Positions 20,330 through 29,225 of a stretch of 40,624 nt of DNA are shown here, piece by piece. The stretch comes from Magnetococcales bacterium HA3dbin3 (GTDB lineage: Bacteria; Pseudomonadota; Magnetococcia; Magnetococcales; DC0425bin3): positions 1 to 40,624 of the forward strand of contig PEAJ01000003.1 in the NCBI GenBank assembly GCA_002753495.1, written 5' to 3'. The translations under genes were made by a program, and so were the position numbers. The notes under the pieces were generated by a model. The model ran no database searches. It had not been told where the DNA came from and saw only the letters and a program-made list of their open reading frames with translations. Positions within the stretch are counted from its first letter, which is position 1. Each line of letters begins with the position of its first letter.

Positions 20330-22385
20330 CCGTGGTGGCACGATACCTGTCGGCGATTCTCGTTCTTGGCACGTTGTTTGTCGGTGGCTGTCTGGTCAGT
20401 TGGAGAAAGTGGGCGGACATTACGGTCGACTATGGCCGCAGTCTGTACATTCCCTGGCGCATGAACGAAGGGGAGGTGCTCTATCGTGACCTCGATGCCA
20501 TCTTTGGTCCCCTCTCCCACGCCTTTCATGCCTGGCTGTTTCGGATCTTTGAAACCTCGTTCATGACCCTTGTCGTGCCGAATTTGATAGGGATTATTCT
20601 CCTTGCCGCCTGCATTTTCCATTTTTTCCGACGCCATACACTACCCATTTCCGACCAGTCCACGGGATTGTTTGTGGGTACCCTGGTTTCCTCCGTGTTT
20701 TTGGCGGTGTTTGCTTTTGGCCACTACGCCTGGATGGGCAACTTCAACTACGTTACGCCCTACAGTCCGGAGGCGGTTCATGGAACAATTCTGCTCACCT
20801 TTATGGTCACCCTTGGTGCGTCGACGCTGGGGAATCCGGGGCGAATCCGGCTTCTGGTTTGGCTGATGGGGGGGGTGTGTGGTCTGATTTTCATGACCCG
20901 CGTGGATATGACCCTGGCGGCGTTGATGATTGTGGCGGTCTACATGCTGCTTGCCTGGCGTGCCCCGGCGCATCGGGTACTTGGGCTTTCCCCGCGCGTT
21001 GCCCTGTTCGCGGGCGGTGTGGTCACGGCGATACTGGTTGTTTACGTGATGATTGGCCAGTTTCCGTTGGCCTATATCTGGCATGACATCAACGTATTGC
21101 TCGTGCGGGGTCGCATCGACAAAAACCCCTTCTACGCCACGGTGATGGGAACCGATAATTGGCAGGGTAATCTCTGGGTGATGACGAAAAACATGTTTGT
21201 CTACCTGGCCCTGATTGTTGGCACGGCCATGGTCTACCGTGCCCCGCCGGCGGCCATGGGCGTGGGGGGGAAATTGGTGTATGTGGTGGCGGGGCTCTTT
21301 CCCATGCTTATGGTAACGCTGTGGATCTGGGAGATGTTTCCCATCTCCGGGCTTGCATTAATCTGCCTGTTGCCGATCGTTGGTCTGGTCTGGTCGACTT
21401 ATCGCTCCCCGCCTGTGGTGGGAAGGGTCGAGGGATGGCTGCGCAAGGCGGCAAGTCTGGTTCCCATGCTTGTGGCGGCGCTGTGGATCCTGCTGACTCC
21501 CCCTACGCCATTCCTTAAGTTATTGTTGCTTTCCATCCCGCTCCTGGTCCTGATGATGGCCGGGATGTTCCTGGTTGCCCTCTTGCGCCCGCGAGAGAAA
21601 CAGGGGTTTGACGGGGAAGGGGCCGTCCCCTGGTTGCTTTGGGCAACCTTCTCCTTTGCCCTGTTGCTGAAGGTGCCTTTTAATGCCCGTATTTTTCATT
21701 ACGGCTTTATCCATGTCATGCCCGCAACCCTTCTGCTGGTCGCATTTCTGGTCGGCCACCTGCCAGCGTGGCTGCGAGCGCTTGGATTGAACGATCGACA
21801 TTTTCGTTTGGTCATGACCGTGCTGATTGTCTTGACATCGGCGCGCCTTGTGAGTTTGGGTTACAGCCTTTATGCGAAAAAAGACTTTCCGGTTGGAGAG
21901 GGGCAAGATCAGATGTTTGTTTATTCGCCGAAGAACGATGCACGCGGCGAGGTGATCGGCAACTTTCTTGCCTGGATGAAAGAACGCGCAGCACCGAATG
22001 CCACGTTTGTCGTGGTCCCTGAAGGGGTGATGTTGAATTACCTTGCCCGGCGCAAGACTGTAACCCCGTCCATGTCATTTCTCCCTCTCGAGTTGCTGCG
22101 CATTCCTGAGGAACAGCAAATTGCTTATTTTGAGCAACGTCCGCCGGATTATTTTGTCGTGATCAAGCGAACACTCAAGGAGTATAGCCTGCCAGGTTTT
22201 GGCGAAAGTCCGAAGCTTGGGCAAAAAATGATGAGCTGGATTCACGGTCATTACAGCCAGCTGGCGTTTCTGGAACCGAAAAATGAGGATCCCGGCAAGT
22301 TTTGGATCCGGATTCTTGGCAGAAAGGAATCCCCTTATAACACGAAGCAAGGTGAAACCGGCATTCGCGGAACACAGTGACGAAT
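19771..22385 (+). repeat. Tandem duplication, unit 1 (2615 bp)
   Basis: This stretch covers the cyclase catalytic C-terminus and the whole first GT-C-like gene. It matches 22419-25033 at a constant offset of 2648 bases, with both stop codons and both start codons in register and no indel seen. Identity is very high at the start of the membrane gene (one change in roughly 150 bases from 20318) and in the last 100 bases, and visibly lower in the middle. Confidence 0.9.
20332..22380 (+). CDS. Polytopic membrane protein, GT-C glycosyltransferase-like, copy 1
   Basis: The 682-aa protein has roughly a dozen hydrophobic segments and a C-terminal soluble domain of about 170 residues after AKKDFPVGEG. 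The first loop carries YIPWRMNEGEVLYRDLDAIF, then GPLSH. A tyrosine/acidic loop of this kind after the first membrane helix is typical of GT-C (PMT/ArnT-like) glycosyltransferases that use lipid-linked sugars. That is a family-level inference, and no catalytic residue is proven. I chose GTG 20332, 3 bases after the cyclase stop, because AAGGAG lies 8 bases upstream. The close link with a cyclase suggests joint regulation of some envelope sugar or lipid. A second copy lies downstream. Confidence 0.7.
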   Translation: MVARYLSAILVLGTLFVGGCLVSWRKWADITVDYGRSLYIPWRMNEGEVLYRDLDAIFGPLSHAFHAWLFRIFETSFMTLVVPNLIGIILLAACIFHFFRRHTLPISDQSTGLFVGTLVSSVFLAVFAFGHYAWMGNFNYVTPYSPEAVHGTILLTFMVTLGASTLGNPGRIRLLVWLMGGVCGLIFMTRVDMTLAALMIVAVYMLLAWRAPAHRVLGLSPRVALFAGGVVTAILVVYVMIGQFPLAYIWHDINVLLVRGRIDKNPFYATVMGTDNWQGNLWVMTKNMFVYLALIVGTAMVYRAPPAAMGVGGKLVYVVAGLFPMLMVTLWIWEMFPISGLALICLLPIVGLVWSTYRSPPVVGRVEGWLRKAASLVPMLVAALWILLTPPTPFLKLLLLSIPLLVLMMAGMFLVALLRPREKQGFDGEGAVPWLLWATFSFALLLKVPFNARIFHYGFIHVMPATLLLVAFLVGHLPAWLRALGLNDRHFRLVMTVLIVLTSARLVSLGYSLYAKKDFPVGEGQDQMFVYSPKNDARGEVIGNFLAWMKERAAPNATFVVVPEGVMLNYLARRKTVTPSMSFLPLELLRIPEEQQIAYFEQRPPDYFVVIKRTLKEYSLPGFGESPKLGQKMMSWIHGHYSQLAFLEPKNEDPGKFWIRILGRKESPYNTKQGETGIRGTQ

Positions 22386-22977
22386 GGGCGTGTGGTGTGG
22401 TGGTACGAGGTGTTATGCCGCCCTGGCCTGTCAGCGTCTGCTTGCCGAACAGGCACCGGCGTGGAGCCAAGCTAGATTTCCCGCGTTTCCCACACACATG
22501 GGGCTGTGCAGTGGCGAGGTCATTGTTGGCAACATGGGGTACAAGGATTGCCTGAGTTACACGGTCATCGGCGATACCGTCAACCTTGCCAGCAGGTTGG
22601 AAAGTTTGAACAAGTACTATGGTACGCGCATCGTGATTGGTGAAAGCACGCAGGCACAGGTGGATGCCAGCATGGTGACCCGGTTTCTGGATGTGGTGGC
22701 CGTCAAGGGGAAGAGTCAGGGCGTGCGTATCTACGAGCTGGTGGAGGAACGGGGTCGGGTGACAGCCGAGGCGTTGCAATTTGTCGAGCGCTACAATGAC
22801 GGTATGCGTTTTTATCTTGACCGTCAGTGGCAGCGGGCGGCAGGGCTTTTTTCGGCCTGTCTTGAGGAGCGGCCCCAGGATCGGCCTGCGGACATGTTGC
22901 TTGTCCGTTGTCGGGAGTACGAAGTTCAATCGCCTCCCACGGACTGGCGTGGTGTGACGATCATGAAGGAGAAGTGA
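22384..22977 (+). pseudogene. Truncated cyclase C-terminal fragment created by the duplication
   Basis: The 197-codon frame repeats the end of the cyclase from about residue 373 (ALACQRLLAEQAPAWSQA) to the same MKEK end. The first 12 residues (MGVWCGGTRCY) are unrelated junction sequence. It keeps VIGDTVNLASRLE but lacks both metal-binding aspartates and the whole sensor, so it cannot be a working cyclase alone. The frame is intact with many silent changes relative to the parent, so it is still under some constraint or is young. The gene 3 bases downstream begins in the same way as after the full cyclase. It may be translated only to couple that gene. Confidence 0.75.
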
Positions 22978-25033
22978 CCGTGGTGGCACGATACCTGTCG
23001 GCGATTCTCGTTCTTGGCACGTTGTTTGTCGGTGGCTGTCTGGTCAGTTGGAGAAAGTGGGCGGACATTACGGTTGACTATGGCCGCAGTCTGTACATTC
23101 CCTGGCGCATGAACGAAGGGGATGTGCTTTATCGCGATCTTGACGCCATCTTTGGTCCCCTTTCCCATGCTTTTCATACCTGGCTGTTTCGGGTTTTTGA
23201 AACCTCGTTCATGACCCTTGTCGTGACGAATTTGATAGGGATTATTCTCCTTGCCGCCTGTATTTTCCATTTTTTCCGACGCCATATACTACCCTTTTCC
23301 GATCATGCCACGGGATTGTTCGTGGGCACCCTGGTTGCCTCTGTATTTTTGGCGGTGTTTGCTTTTGGTCAATATATCTGGGCGGGTAACTACAACTACG
23401 TTGTGTCTTACAGCCCGGAGGCGGTCCACGGGACAATTCTGCTTGCTTTCATGGTTACCCTTGCTGCGTCGACGCTGGGGAACCCGGGGCGAATCCGGTT
23501 TCTGGTTTGGCTGATGGGGGTTGTGTGTGGTCTGATTTTCATGACCCGCGTGGATATGACTCTGGCGGCGTTGATGATTGTGGCGGTCTACATGCTGCTT
23601 GCCTGGCGTGCCCCGGCGCGCCGGGTACTTGGGCTTTCCGCGCGCGTTGCCCTGTTTGCGGGCGGCCTGGTCACGGCGATACTGGTTGTTCACGTGATGA
23701 TTGGCCAGTTTCCGTTGGCCTACATCTGGCGTGACATCAACGTGTTGTTCGTACAGGGTCGCATCGACAAAAATCCCTTCTATGCCATGGTGATGGGAAC
23801 CGACGATTGGCAAGGTAATCTTTGGATAATGACGAAAAACATGTTCGTCTACCTGGCCCTGATCGTTGGCACGGTCATGGTCCATCGCCCTCCGCTGGTA
23901 ACCATGGGCGCGGGTGGGAAATTGGCGTATGTAGCGGCGGGGCTCTTTCCTATGCTTATGGTGACGCTGTGGATCTGGGAGATGTTTCCCAGCCCCGGGC
24001 TCGCATTAATTTGCCTGTTGCCGATCGTTGGCCTGGTCTGGTCGACCTGTCGCCCTCCGCTTGCGCTGGGAAGGGTCGAGGGATGGCTGCGCAAGGCGGT
24101 GAGTCTGATTCCTATGTTCCTGGCGACACTGTGGATTATGCTGACTCCTCCCCTTCCTTTTCTGGGGCTGTTGCTGTTCTCCATTCCAATCTTGGTCCTG
24201 ATGATGGCTGGGGCATTTCTGGTTGTCCTCTATCGGCCATGGATGGAACGGGGGCTTGCTGGAGAAGATGTCGTGCCTTGGCTGCTCTGGGCAACCTTCT
24301 CTTTTGCCCTGTTGCTGAAGATGCCTTTTAATGCCCACATTCCCCATTATGGTTTCATCCATGTCATGCCTGCGACCCTCCTGTTGGTTGCATTCCTGAC
24401 TGGCCACCTGCCAGCGTGGCTACGGGCATTTGGATTGAACGATCGACATTTTCGTTTGGTCATGACCGTGCTGATCGTCTTGGCATCGGCGCGCCTTGTG
24501 AGTTTGGGTTACGGCCTTTATGCGAAAAAGGACTTTCCGGTTGGAGAGGGCAACGATCAGATGTTTGCCCTTTCGCCGGAGAGCGACGCGCATGGCGAGG
24601 TGATCGGCAACTTTCTTGTCTGGATGAAAGAACACGCAGCTCCGAACGCCACGTTTGTCGTGGTTCCCGAAGGGGTGATGTTGAATTACCTCGCCCGGCG
24701 TAAGACTGTAACCCCGTCCATGTCGTTCCTTCCCCTGGAGCTGCTGCGCATTCCTGAGGAACAGCAAATTGCCTATTTTGAGCAACGTCCGCCGGATTAT
24801 TTTGTCGTGATCAAGCGGACTTTCAAGGAGTACGGCCTGCCAGGTTTTGGTGAAAGCCCGGAATTTGGACAAAGGATGATGAGCTGGATTCACGGTCATT
24901 ACAGCCAGCTGGCGTTTCTGGAACCGAAAAATGAGGATCCTGGCAAGTTTTGGATCCGGATTCTTGGCAGAAAGGAATCCCCTTATAACACGAAGCAAGG
25001 TGAAACCGGCATTCGTGGAACACAGTGACGAGC
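22419..25033 (+). repeat. Tandem duplication, unit 2 (2615 bp)
   Basis: This is the second copy of 19771-22385, separated from it by 33 bases. The right junction falls at CAGTGACGA in both copies. The left junction lies inside the cyclase frame at GCCCTGGCCTGTCAGCG. Beyond the right end the two flanks still show weak likeness in a GT-rich stretch, so the original repeat may have been slightly longer. Confidence 0.9.
22980..25028 (+). CDS. Polytopic membrane protein, GT-C glycosyltransferase-like, copy 2
   Basis: This 682-aa paralogue of the gene at 20332 has the same length and topology. It starts with the same GTG and the same upstream AAGGAG, 3 bases after the truncated cyclase frame. Most differences lie in membrane segments and short loops of the middle region (for example TVMVHRPPLVTMGAGGKL in place of TAMVYRAPPAAMGVGGKL). 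The N-terminal 60 residues and the C-terminal 60 residues are almost unchanged. No stop or frameshift is present, so both copies appear functional. Different substrate preference is possible but not shown. Confidence 0.7.
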   Translation: MVARYLSAILVLGTLFVGGCLVSWRKWADITVDYGRSLYIPWRMNEGDVLYRDLDAIFGPLSHAFHTWLFRVFETSFMTLVVTNLIGIILLAACIFHFFRRHILPFSDHATGLFVGTLVASVFLAVFAFGQYIWAGNYNYVVSYSPEAVHGTILLAFMVTLAASTLGNPGRIRFLVWLMGVVCGLIFMTRVDMTLAALMIVAVYMLLAWRAPARRVLGLSARVALFAGGLVTAILVVHVMIGQFPLAYIWRDINVLFVQGRIDKNPFYAMVMGTDDWQGNLWIMTKNMFVYLALIVGTVMVHRPPLVTMGAGGKLAYVAAGLFPMLMVTLWIWEMFPSPGLALICLLPIVGLVWSTCRPPLALGRVEGWLRKAVSLIPMFLATLWIMLTPPLPFLGLLLFSIPILVLMMAGAFLVVLYRPWMERGLAGEDVVPWLLWATFSFALLLKMPFNAHIPHYGFIHVMPATLLLVAFLTGHLPAWLRAFGLNDRHFRLVMTVLIVLASARLVSLGYGLYAKKDFPVGEGNDQMFALSPESDAHGEVIGNFLVWMKEHAAPNATFVVVPEGVMLNYLARRKTVTPSMSFLPLELLRIPEEQQIAYFEQRPPDYFVVIKRTFKEYGLPGFGESPEFGQRMMSWIHGHYSQLAFLEPKNEDPGKFWIRILGRKESPYNTKQGETGIRGTQ

Positions 25034-25229
25034 CGAACGTGTGTGTGCGGTGTACCCGAAGAGAGGAAGGGGAGGGGAGCATGAAGAGTTCACCGCATCT
25101 CCCCGACGCGTTTCGGCCATCCGCGCGGAAAACCAATAACTCCAATGCCAGATCAAGGTGGCAACGAGGCCCATAACGCGTGAACGAGAAGGAGACAGCA
25201 CACGTTTGGTGCGGCGAGGAGCGAGCAAG

Positions 25230-25269
25230 GCAGCCAACGAAGTTGCTGTCTTGGTCTGGAATTGGAATT
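25230..25269. repeat. Short dispersed repeat, copy A (GCAGCCAACGAAG ... GGAATT units)
   Basis: GCAGCCAACGAAG at 25230-25242 is followed by two GGAATT units at 25258-25269. The same arrangement recurs at 26322-26359, so the Sel1-repeat gene is bracketed by two copies. The rest of the gap 25029-25267 has no gene or terminator that I can support. Confidence 0.45.
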
Positions 25270-25939
25270 ACGGTTTCAGGGTTTCAGGAAATTTTTCGGC
25301 CCATTCGCGGCTTAAGCGTTGCGCTTCCTCAATTTGGGTGCGCGTCATGATCCTGGAGATGGCCGTGCGGTACGCGACCGCATCGTCGGCACCATTCGAG
25401 GCCGCCAGATTGAACCAGGCATAGGCCAGGGTGTCGTCCTTCGGAACACCTTCCCCCTCCCGGTAGAGCAGGCCGAGGTTGCACTGGGCGCTGACGATGC
25501 CCTGTTTTGCAGCCTTGCGCAGCCACTCTGCAGCCTGCCTGTCATCTTTTGGGGTTCCGTGTCCTTCGTGGTAGGCCGTGCCCAACATGCCCTGGGCTAC
25601 GGCAAACCCCTGTTCCGCTGCCTTGCGCAGCCATGTCACGGCGCGTCGGCTGTCTTGTGGCAGCCCCTGTCCCTCTTGGTACATGAGCCCGAGCATGGCC
25701 TGAGCGCTTGCGTCCCCCTGTTCCGCGGCCTTGCGAAACCATGTCGCCGCCTGTTCGTCGTCCTTGGTGACGCCGAGGCTGTAGTAGTACACCATGCCGA
25801 GGCTGGATTGGGCGTTGGCGTCGCCGTGCTCGGCTGCTTCTCGCGTCAGATCGATGCTTCTTGAATCGGCACAAACTCCGACCCCAACCTGGACAAACGT
25901 GATGATTCCGATCGCCAACAATGCCGAGAAAAATCTCAT
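25268..25939 (-). CDS. Secreted Sel1-like repeat protein
   Basis: The 223-aa product has a signal peptide (residues 1-24, ending GVGVCA) and four to five Sel1-like repeats of about 36 residues. Each has the pattern of A-x-W-x-R-KAAEQG, then A-x-A-x-x-x-LG-x-x-Y-x-x-G-x-G (for example KAAEQGDASAQAMLGLMYQEG). Such TPR-like helical solenoids mediate protein-protein contacts in the periplasm. The stretch after residue 190 is a charged helix. GGAGG precedes the ATG. It is alone, antisense to its neighbours, and shows no tie to the duplicated region beside it. Confidence 0.85.
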   Translation of the reverse strand: MRFFSALLAIGIITFVQVGVGVCADSRSIDLTREAAEHGDANAQSSLGMVYYYSLGVTKDDEQAATWFRKAAEQGDASAQAMLGLMYQEGQGLPQDSRRAVTWLRKAAEQGFAVAQGMLGTAYHEGHGTPKDDRQAAEWLRKAAKQGIVSAQCNLGLLYREGEGVPKDDTLAYAWFNLAASNGADDAVAYRTAISRIMTRTQIEEAQRLSREWAEKFPETLKP

Positions 25940-26321
25940 TGCGTATCCTCCATCAAGTGCGCGACAGGCGGGAAGAGGTCGAGGGACAAGACGAAGCGGA
26001 CACGCCTGCGGCCGGTGCCCTTGCCATTACGTGGTGAAAAGAAGCCGATCACATCTCGGGTAGCGTTTCCGAAGCCGCGAGAGACGGGACAACGGCCTCA
26101 AGATCGACGTCCCGTGAATCAGGGTTCGGCACCTCAAGCAACCACCCCGGGGATTCTGGAACACGCTTCCGATCGTGTCAATCGAAAGTGAAACGCGCGC
26201 AGGGCAAACAGACCTGAAACCTGGCCAAGGGGTGGTAATCCGTCGGGGGCATGGGTCTCCTTTTTGGCGCGGACCTCTGAAGCGGAGTCAATCCAATTCC
26301 AGTATTCAAGGTGGATGCAAA

Positions 26322-26359
26322 GCAGCCAACGAAGCGGATGCTTGAATTGGAATTGGAAT
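26322..26359. repeat. Short dispersed repeat, copy B (GCAGCCAACGAAG ... GGAATT units)
   Basis: This second copy of the element at 25230 has GCAGCCAACGAAG at 26322-26334 and then a GAATTGGAATTGGAAT run at 26344-26359. A related inverted CCAATT string sits at 26292-26297. Confidence 0.45.
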
Positions 26360-26439
26360 CAGGTTGCAAGTTCGCCCCGATGGCATATCCGACTCCGTGA
26401 CCGGATGGCAGTCACGGTCCTGTACTGGCACCTCCATGC

Positions 26440-27060
26440 GTGAAAGTGCCAATTTCCATCAGCGTCTTTTTTAACCGTTGGTTCAGTGCGGCCATCTCAA
26501 TGCCGGATTCATGCTTCCCATGACATGTTTCTATTGGATGTATTTACCAGATGATCCTCTGTTTGCAGCAAGAATTGTCTAATATCTGGCAGGTTATTCC
26601 CATCAAAATTCATAATCGCGGACGGTCTGAGTGTGATTAACGTGTAAAATACATACAAACTGGCGCAGAATCAAGTTTCAGCTCCGCAGACAAGATGGCA
26701 ATATCTTGATGTTTACAATTATTTCCCACCATGCCGCCGCGCAGAAATTTTTAAATATCATCACGGCGCTACCGGGACATTGCATTATTTTGTGCTATAT
26801 TTAATAGGATTAATTTTAATACTAAAATCATTGAAAGATGTTTTTTTTGCATTGTTTCGGGTTATTAAGTCTGTTTTTCTAGTGATCTTTCCCTGTTCGG
26901 CCTTATCAGCCTTTGCATATTTCATGAGGATGGTCACGTTGTATTCTGTGCATGGATTCAAGCGCCCAAAAAAATCGAGTGCCAGCGATTCCGGCGTTTT
27001 CATCGCGGGTATTCTGTGCTATCGTGCCGAGCTTGGTCCTGCCTGGGGCTGTACGGGGGC
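26440..27060. other. AT-rich island without a supported gene
   Basis: Base composition drops sharply relative to both sides, most clearly from 26640 to 26920, with T-rich and A-rich strings. The only longer frame (26780-27109) encodes a hydrophobic N-terminus but runs into tRNA-Lys, so I do not call it. From 25940 to 26440 the DNA is GC-rich and I see nothing in it apart from the repeat at 26322. The island may be a decayed insertion or the remains of an integrated element beside the tRNA. Confidence 0.5.
26997..27025 (+). promoter_or_regulatory. Candidate promoter of tRNA-Lys
   Basis: TTTTCA (26997-27002) and TATCGT (27020-27025) are 17 bases apart, with a TG-type extension (TGTGC) before the -10. 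The start would lie about 40 bases before the tRNA, a usual distance for a processed 5' leader. Confidence 0.4.
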
Positions 27061-27071
27061 TGGATTGCGAT

Positions 27072-27147
27072 GGGCCGTTAGCTCAGTCGGTAGAGCAACA
27101 GACTTTTAATCTGTGGGTCGTTGGTTCGATTCCAACACGGCTCACCA
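27072..27147 (+). tRNA. tRNA-Lys (anticodon TTT)
   Basis: The 76-base gene folds fully. The acceptor arm GGGCCGT pairs with ACGGCTC (one G-T pair), the D arm is GCTC/GAGC, the anticodon arm is ACAGA/TCTGT with loop CTTTTAA (anticodon TTT at 27105-27107), and the T arm is GTTGG/CCAAC with loop TTCGATT. A73 and the CCA end are encoded. It decodes AAA and AAG lysine codons. Confidence 0.97.
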
Positions 27148-27154
27148 AAAAAAT

Positions 27155-27190
27155 CAGGGGGTTGCGATCTTTCGCAGCCCCTGTTTTTTT
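27155..27190 (+). terminator. Rho-independent terminator after tRNA-Lys
   Basis: CAGGGGGTTGCGA pairs with TCGCAGCCCCTG (one bulge) around a short TCTT loop. It is followed by a run of seven T residues. It lies 7 bases after the CCA end of the tRNA. Confidence 0.9.
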
Positions 27191-27368
27191 GTGGGTGTCA
27201 ACCAGGTGTCAACGTTGAGCGGATTCATCCGCTTGGCGTTTCGGGGATCGTATCTCCGCTGTGGGAGGGACGAAACCAGGGCGTCTTGATCTTTCTGGGA
27301 CGCTGAGGGAGAATCCCCGGCCTTGGCTTTTGGCGGCCATTTTTTCAGCACAGCGAGGGCGCGCGGGC

Positions 27369-27869
27369 ATGACGAGCGACCAGACGTTGACTCACTTCGA
27401 TGCCCATGGGGCGTCACGGATGGTGGACATTGCCGGCAAGGGGGAGACGGCACGTCTGGCAATAGCGGCTGGGGGCGTTGCCATGCGGCCGGAGACCCTG
27501 ACCCTGATTCTCGACAGACAACTCGCGAAAGGGGATGTTTTGGAGGTTGCGCGCATTGCCGGTATCATGGCGGCCAAGCGGGCGGGCGAGCTCATTCCCT
27601 TGTGTCACCCGATCGCCCTGACGGCAGTGAGCGTCGACTTTGCACCCGATCGCGAACGAAGCCGGGTGGACATTATTGCCCGCGTCACTTGCACCGGTCG
27701 TACCGGGGTTGAGATGGAAGCCCTGACTGCGGTGGCGGTGGCCGGTCTGACCATCTACGATATGTGCAAGAGCGTCGATCGGAGCATGGTGGTTGATGCC
27801 ATCCGCCTGCTTGAAAAGTCTGGCGGGCGCAGTGGTCATTTTGTTCGGATGGTCGAGGGACAAGGGTGA
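27369..27869 (+). CDS. moaC: Cyclic pyranopterin monophosphate synthase MoaC
   Basis: MoaC completes formation of cyclic pyranopterin monophosphate in molybdenum cofactor synthesis, from the MoaA product. The 166-aa length is typical. Conserved segments include RMVDIAGK near the start, [16 protein letters not shown] and [20 protein letters not shown], which contain the active-site lysine/histidine residues of the family. I chose ATG 27369 ([11 protein letters not shown]). An in-frame start at 27261 would add 36 residues unlike the family. The last 4 bases overlap the moaA start, so the two are co-translated. The 178-base gap after the tRNA terminator holds no gene. Confidence 0.95.
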   Translation: MTSDQTLTHFDAHGASRMVDIAGKGETARLAIAAGGVAMRPETLTLILDRQLAKGDVLEVARIAGIMAAKRAGELIPLCHPIALTAVSVDFAPDRERSRVDIIARVTCTGRTGVEMEALTAVAVAGLTIYDMCKSVDRSMVVDAIRLLEKSGGRSGHFVRMVEGQG

Positions 27870-28900
27870 CCGCGATCGAAACACCGTCAGCGCTAACATC
27901 CTCGGGGTTGCGGGATCGCTTTGGGCGGGTGATTCGCTATTTGCGTTTATCGGTGACCGAAAAGTGCAATTTTCGTTGTCATTATTGCCGGTTGGCAGCC
28001 GGTGAGGGCGGGGAGCCACGGCACGATCCCCTCACGACCGCCGAGCTCGTGCGCTTGGTGCGACTGTTTGCCCGGTTGGGAGTGGGGCGGTTTCGTCTGA
28101 CCGGCGGCGAACCGTTGCTGCGTCGTGACATCACCACCTTGTTGGCGGCGATGCTTGCACTGCCCGGCGTGGAGGAGGTCTCCCTTTCGACCAATGCCTA
28201 TCTGCTCGCCGGCATGGCCCAGGAGTTGAGGAACCTTGGCTTGCGTCGCGTCAACATCTCCCTGGACTCGCTTAAACCGGAGATGTTTGCCCGCATCACG
28301 CGCGGCGGGGATCTGGCGCGGGTGCTTTCAGGCATCGATGCCGCTGTGGCGGCGGGATTGGCGCCGGTGAAGATCAACACGGTGGTCATGGGTGGAATCA
28401 ACGAACAGGAGATTCCTGACCTGATCAACTACGCGCGTGGCCGGGGCGTTTTGTTGCGTTTTATCGAGACCATGCCGATCGGCGACGCCGGGGCGGCGGT
28501 GATGGGGCGCCACGTCCCGGCCGCGGAGATTCGGGCGCGCATCCTGGCCACTTGTGGCGGGGAGCTGTTGCCGGTATCCCAGCCCGTTGGCAATGGTCCC
28601 GCGAGTTATTTTCGCATTGCCGGACTTGGGGTTGATGTGGGCATCATCTCCGCTTTGTCGCAGCATTTTTGCGACACCTGCAATCGGGTACGTCTTACGT
28701 CGTGGGGAGATCTTGTTCTTTGTCTGGGTCGGGAGGATCGGGTTGACTTGCGGGAGGTGCTCCGGTCACATGCCGACGATGCAACCCTTTGTGACATGAT
28801 TGCCCAGGCCATCCTCCGCAAACCTCGCGGGCACGAGTTTGCCGCGTCATCCGTTAGTGATAACATCTCCCCCCACCCTATGGCCAGCCTTGGAGGATGA
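27866..28900 (+). CDS. moaA: GTP 3',8-cyclase MoaA
   Basis: This radical-SAM enzyme cyclises GTP to 3',8-cyclo-GTP, the first step of molybdopterin synthesis. Cluster 1 is bound by Cys34, Cys38 and Cys41 (CNFRCHYC). Cluster 2 is bound by Cys269, Cys272 and Cys286 ([11 protein letters not shown] and LVLC). The GTP-contacting [12 protein letters not shown] and LDSLKPE motifs are seen. The protein ends in Gly-Gly, a conserved feature needed for activity in MoaA. The start is GTG at 27866 in a GTGA overlap with the moaC stop. It is the last gene before the decayed soxB-like region. Confidence 0.96.
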   Translation: MTAIETPSALTSSGLRDRFGRVIRYLRLSVTEKCNFRCHYCRLAAGEGGEPRHDPLTTAELVRLVRLFARLGVGRFRLTGGEPLLRRDITTLLAAMLALPGVEEVSLSTNAYLLAGMAQELRNLGLRRVNISLDSLKPEMFARITRGGDLARVLSGIDAAVAAGLAPVKINTVVMGGINEQEIPDLINYARGRGVLLRFIETMPIGDAGAAVMGRHVPAAEIRARILATCGGELLPVSQPVGNGPASYFRIAGLGVDVGIISALSQHFCDTCNRVRLTSWGDLVLCLGREDRVDLREVLRSHADDATLCDMIAQAILRKPRGHEFAASSVSDNISPHPMASLGG

Positions 28901-28981
28901 CGCGAGAGCCAAGCTGACCCAAAATGCGTGGCTGCCTTCCCCCCCGTCCGCTGCGCCACCTTGACGCTGCGTCCCCTGTGG

Positions 28982-29215
28982 TCATCTTTTGGTGATCTGT
29001 ACCGCCTGGTTGGGTTCCACGTGGATCGTCTGTTTTTCCTTGATGTGATCCCGCACCACTTCCCATATCGGTGTTCCGCCTGGAGACTCTGGTTTCTCCA
29101 CCGAAGCCCAACCAGCCACAACGTAGTTCCGTTGTGGTTCCAGCACACGTCCGTCGCTTAAGGTCAGACTGTGGATACGCTGACCGGCAGCCGCTTCCGG
29201 GTCGATCTGTAGGGC
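28982..29215 (-). pseudogene. C-terminal remnant of a soxB-like thiosulfohydrolase
   Basis: Minus-strand translation gives 77 codons and a stop. They contain YVVAGWASVE and GGTPIWEVVRDHIKEK, the C-terminal signature of SoxB (metallophosphatase/5'-nucleotidase superfamily enzyme of the Sox thiosulfate-oxidation system). A stop codon (TAA) lies in frame about 50 bases upstream and nothing of the N-terminal metal-binding domain is present, so this is a truncated scrap. The break lies next to repeated TTGGCAC motifs. It implies that a relative or ancestor carried a sulfur-oxidation gene here. The SoxB assignment is from memory of the family and could instead be another 5'-nucleotidase C-terminus. 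Confidence 0.5.
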
Positions 29216-29225
29216 GCCGTTTGAT

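Noticed and set aside
18965-20341. A 458-codon antisense frame in the cyclase gene, repeated in the duplicate at 22075-22989
   Set aside because: Its recurrence is explained by the duplication, and its sequence has no recognisable domain.
26780-27109. A hydrophobic 109-codon frame in the AT-rich island
   Set aside because: It reads into tRNA-Lys, has no ribosome site, and its second half is tRNA-flank sequence.
27072-27147. tRNA-Lys as the attachment site of the prophage-like region
   Set aside because: No second copy of the tRNA 3' end was found in the window, and moaC/moaA lie between it and the phage genes; the right end is outside the window.
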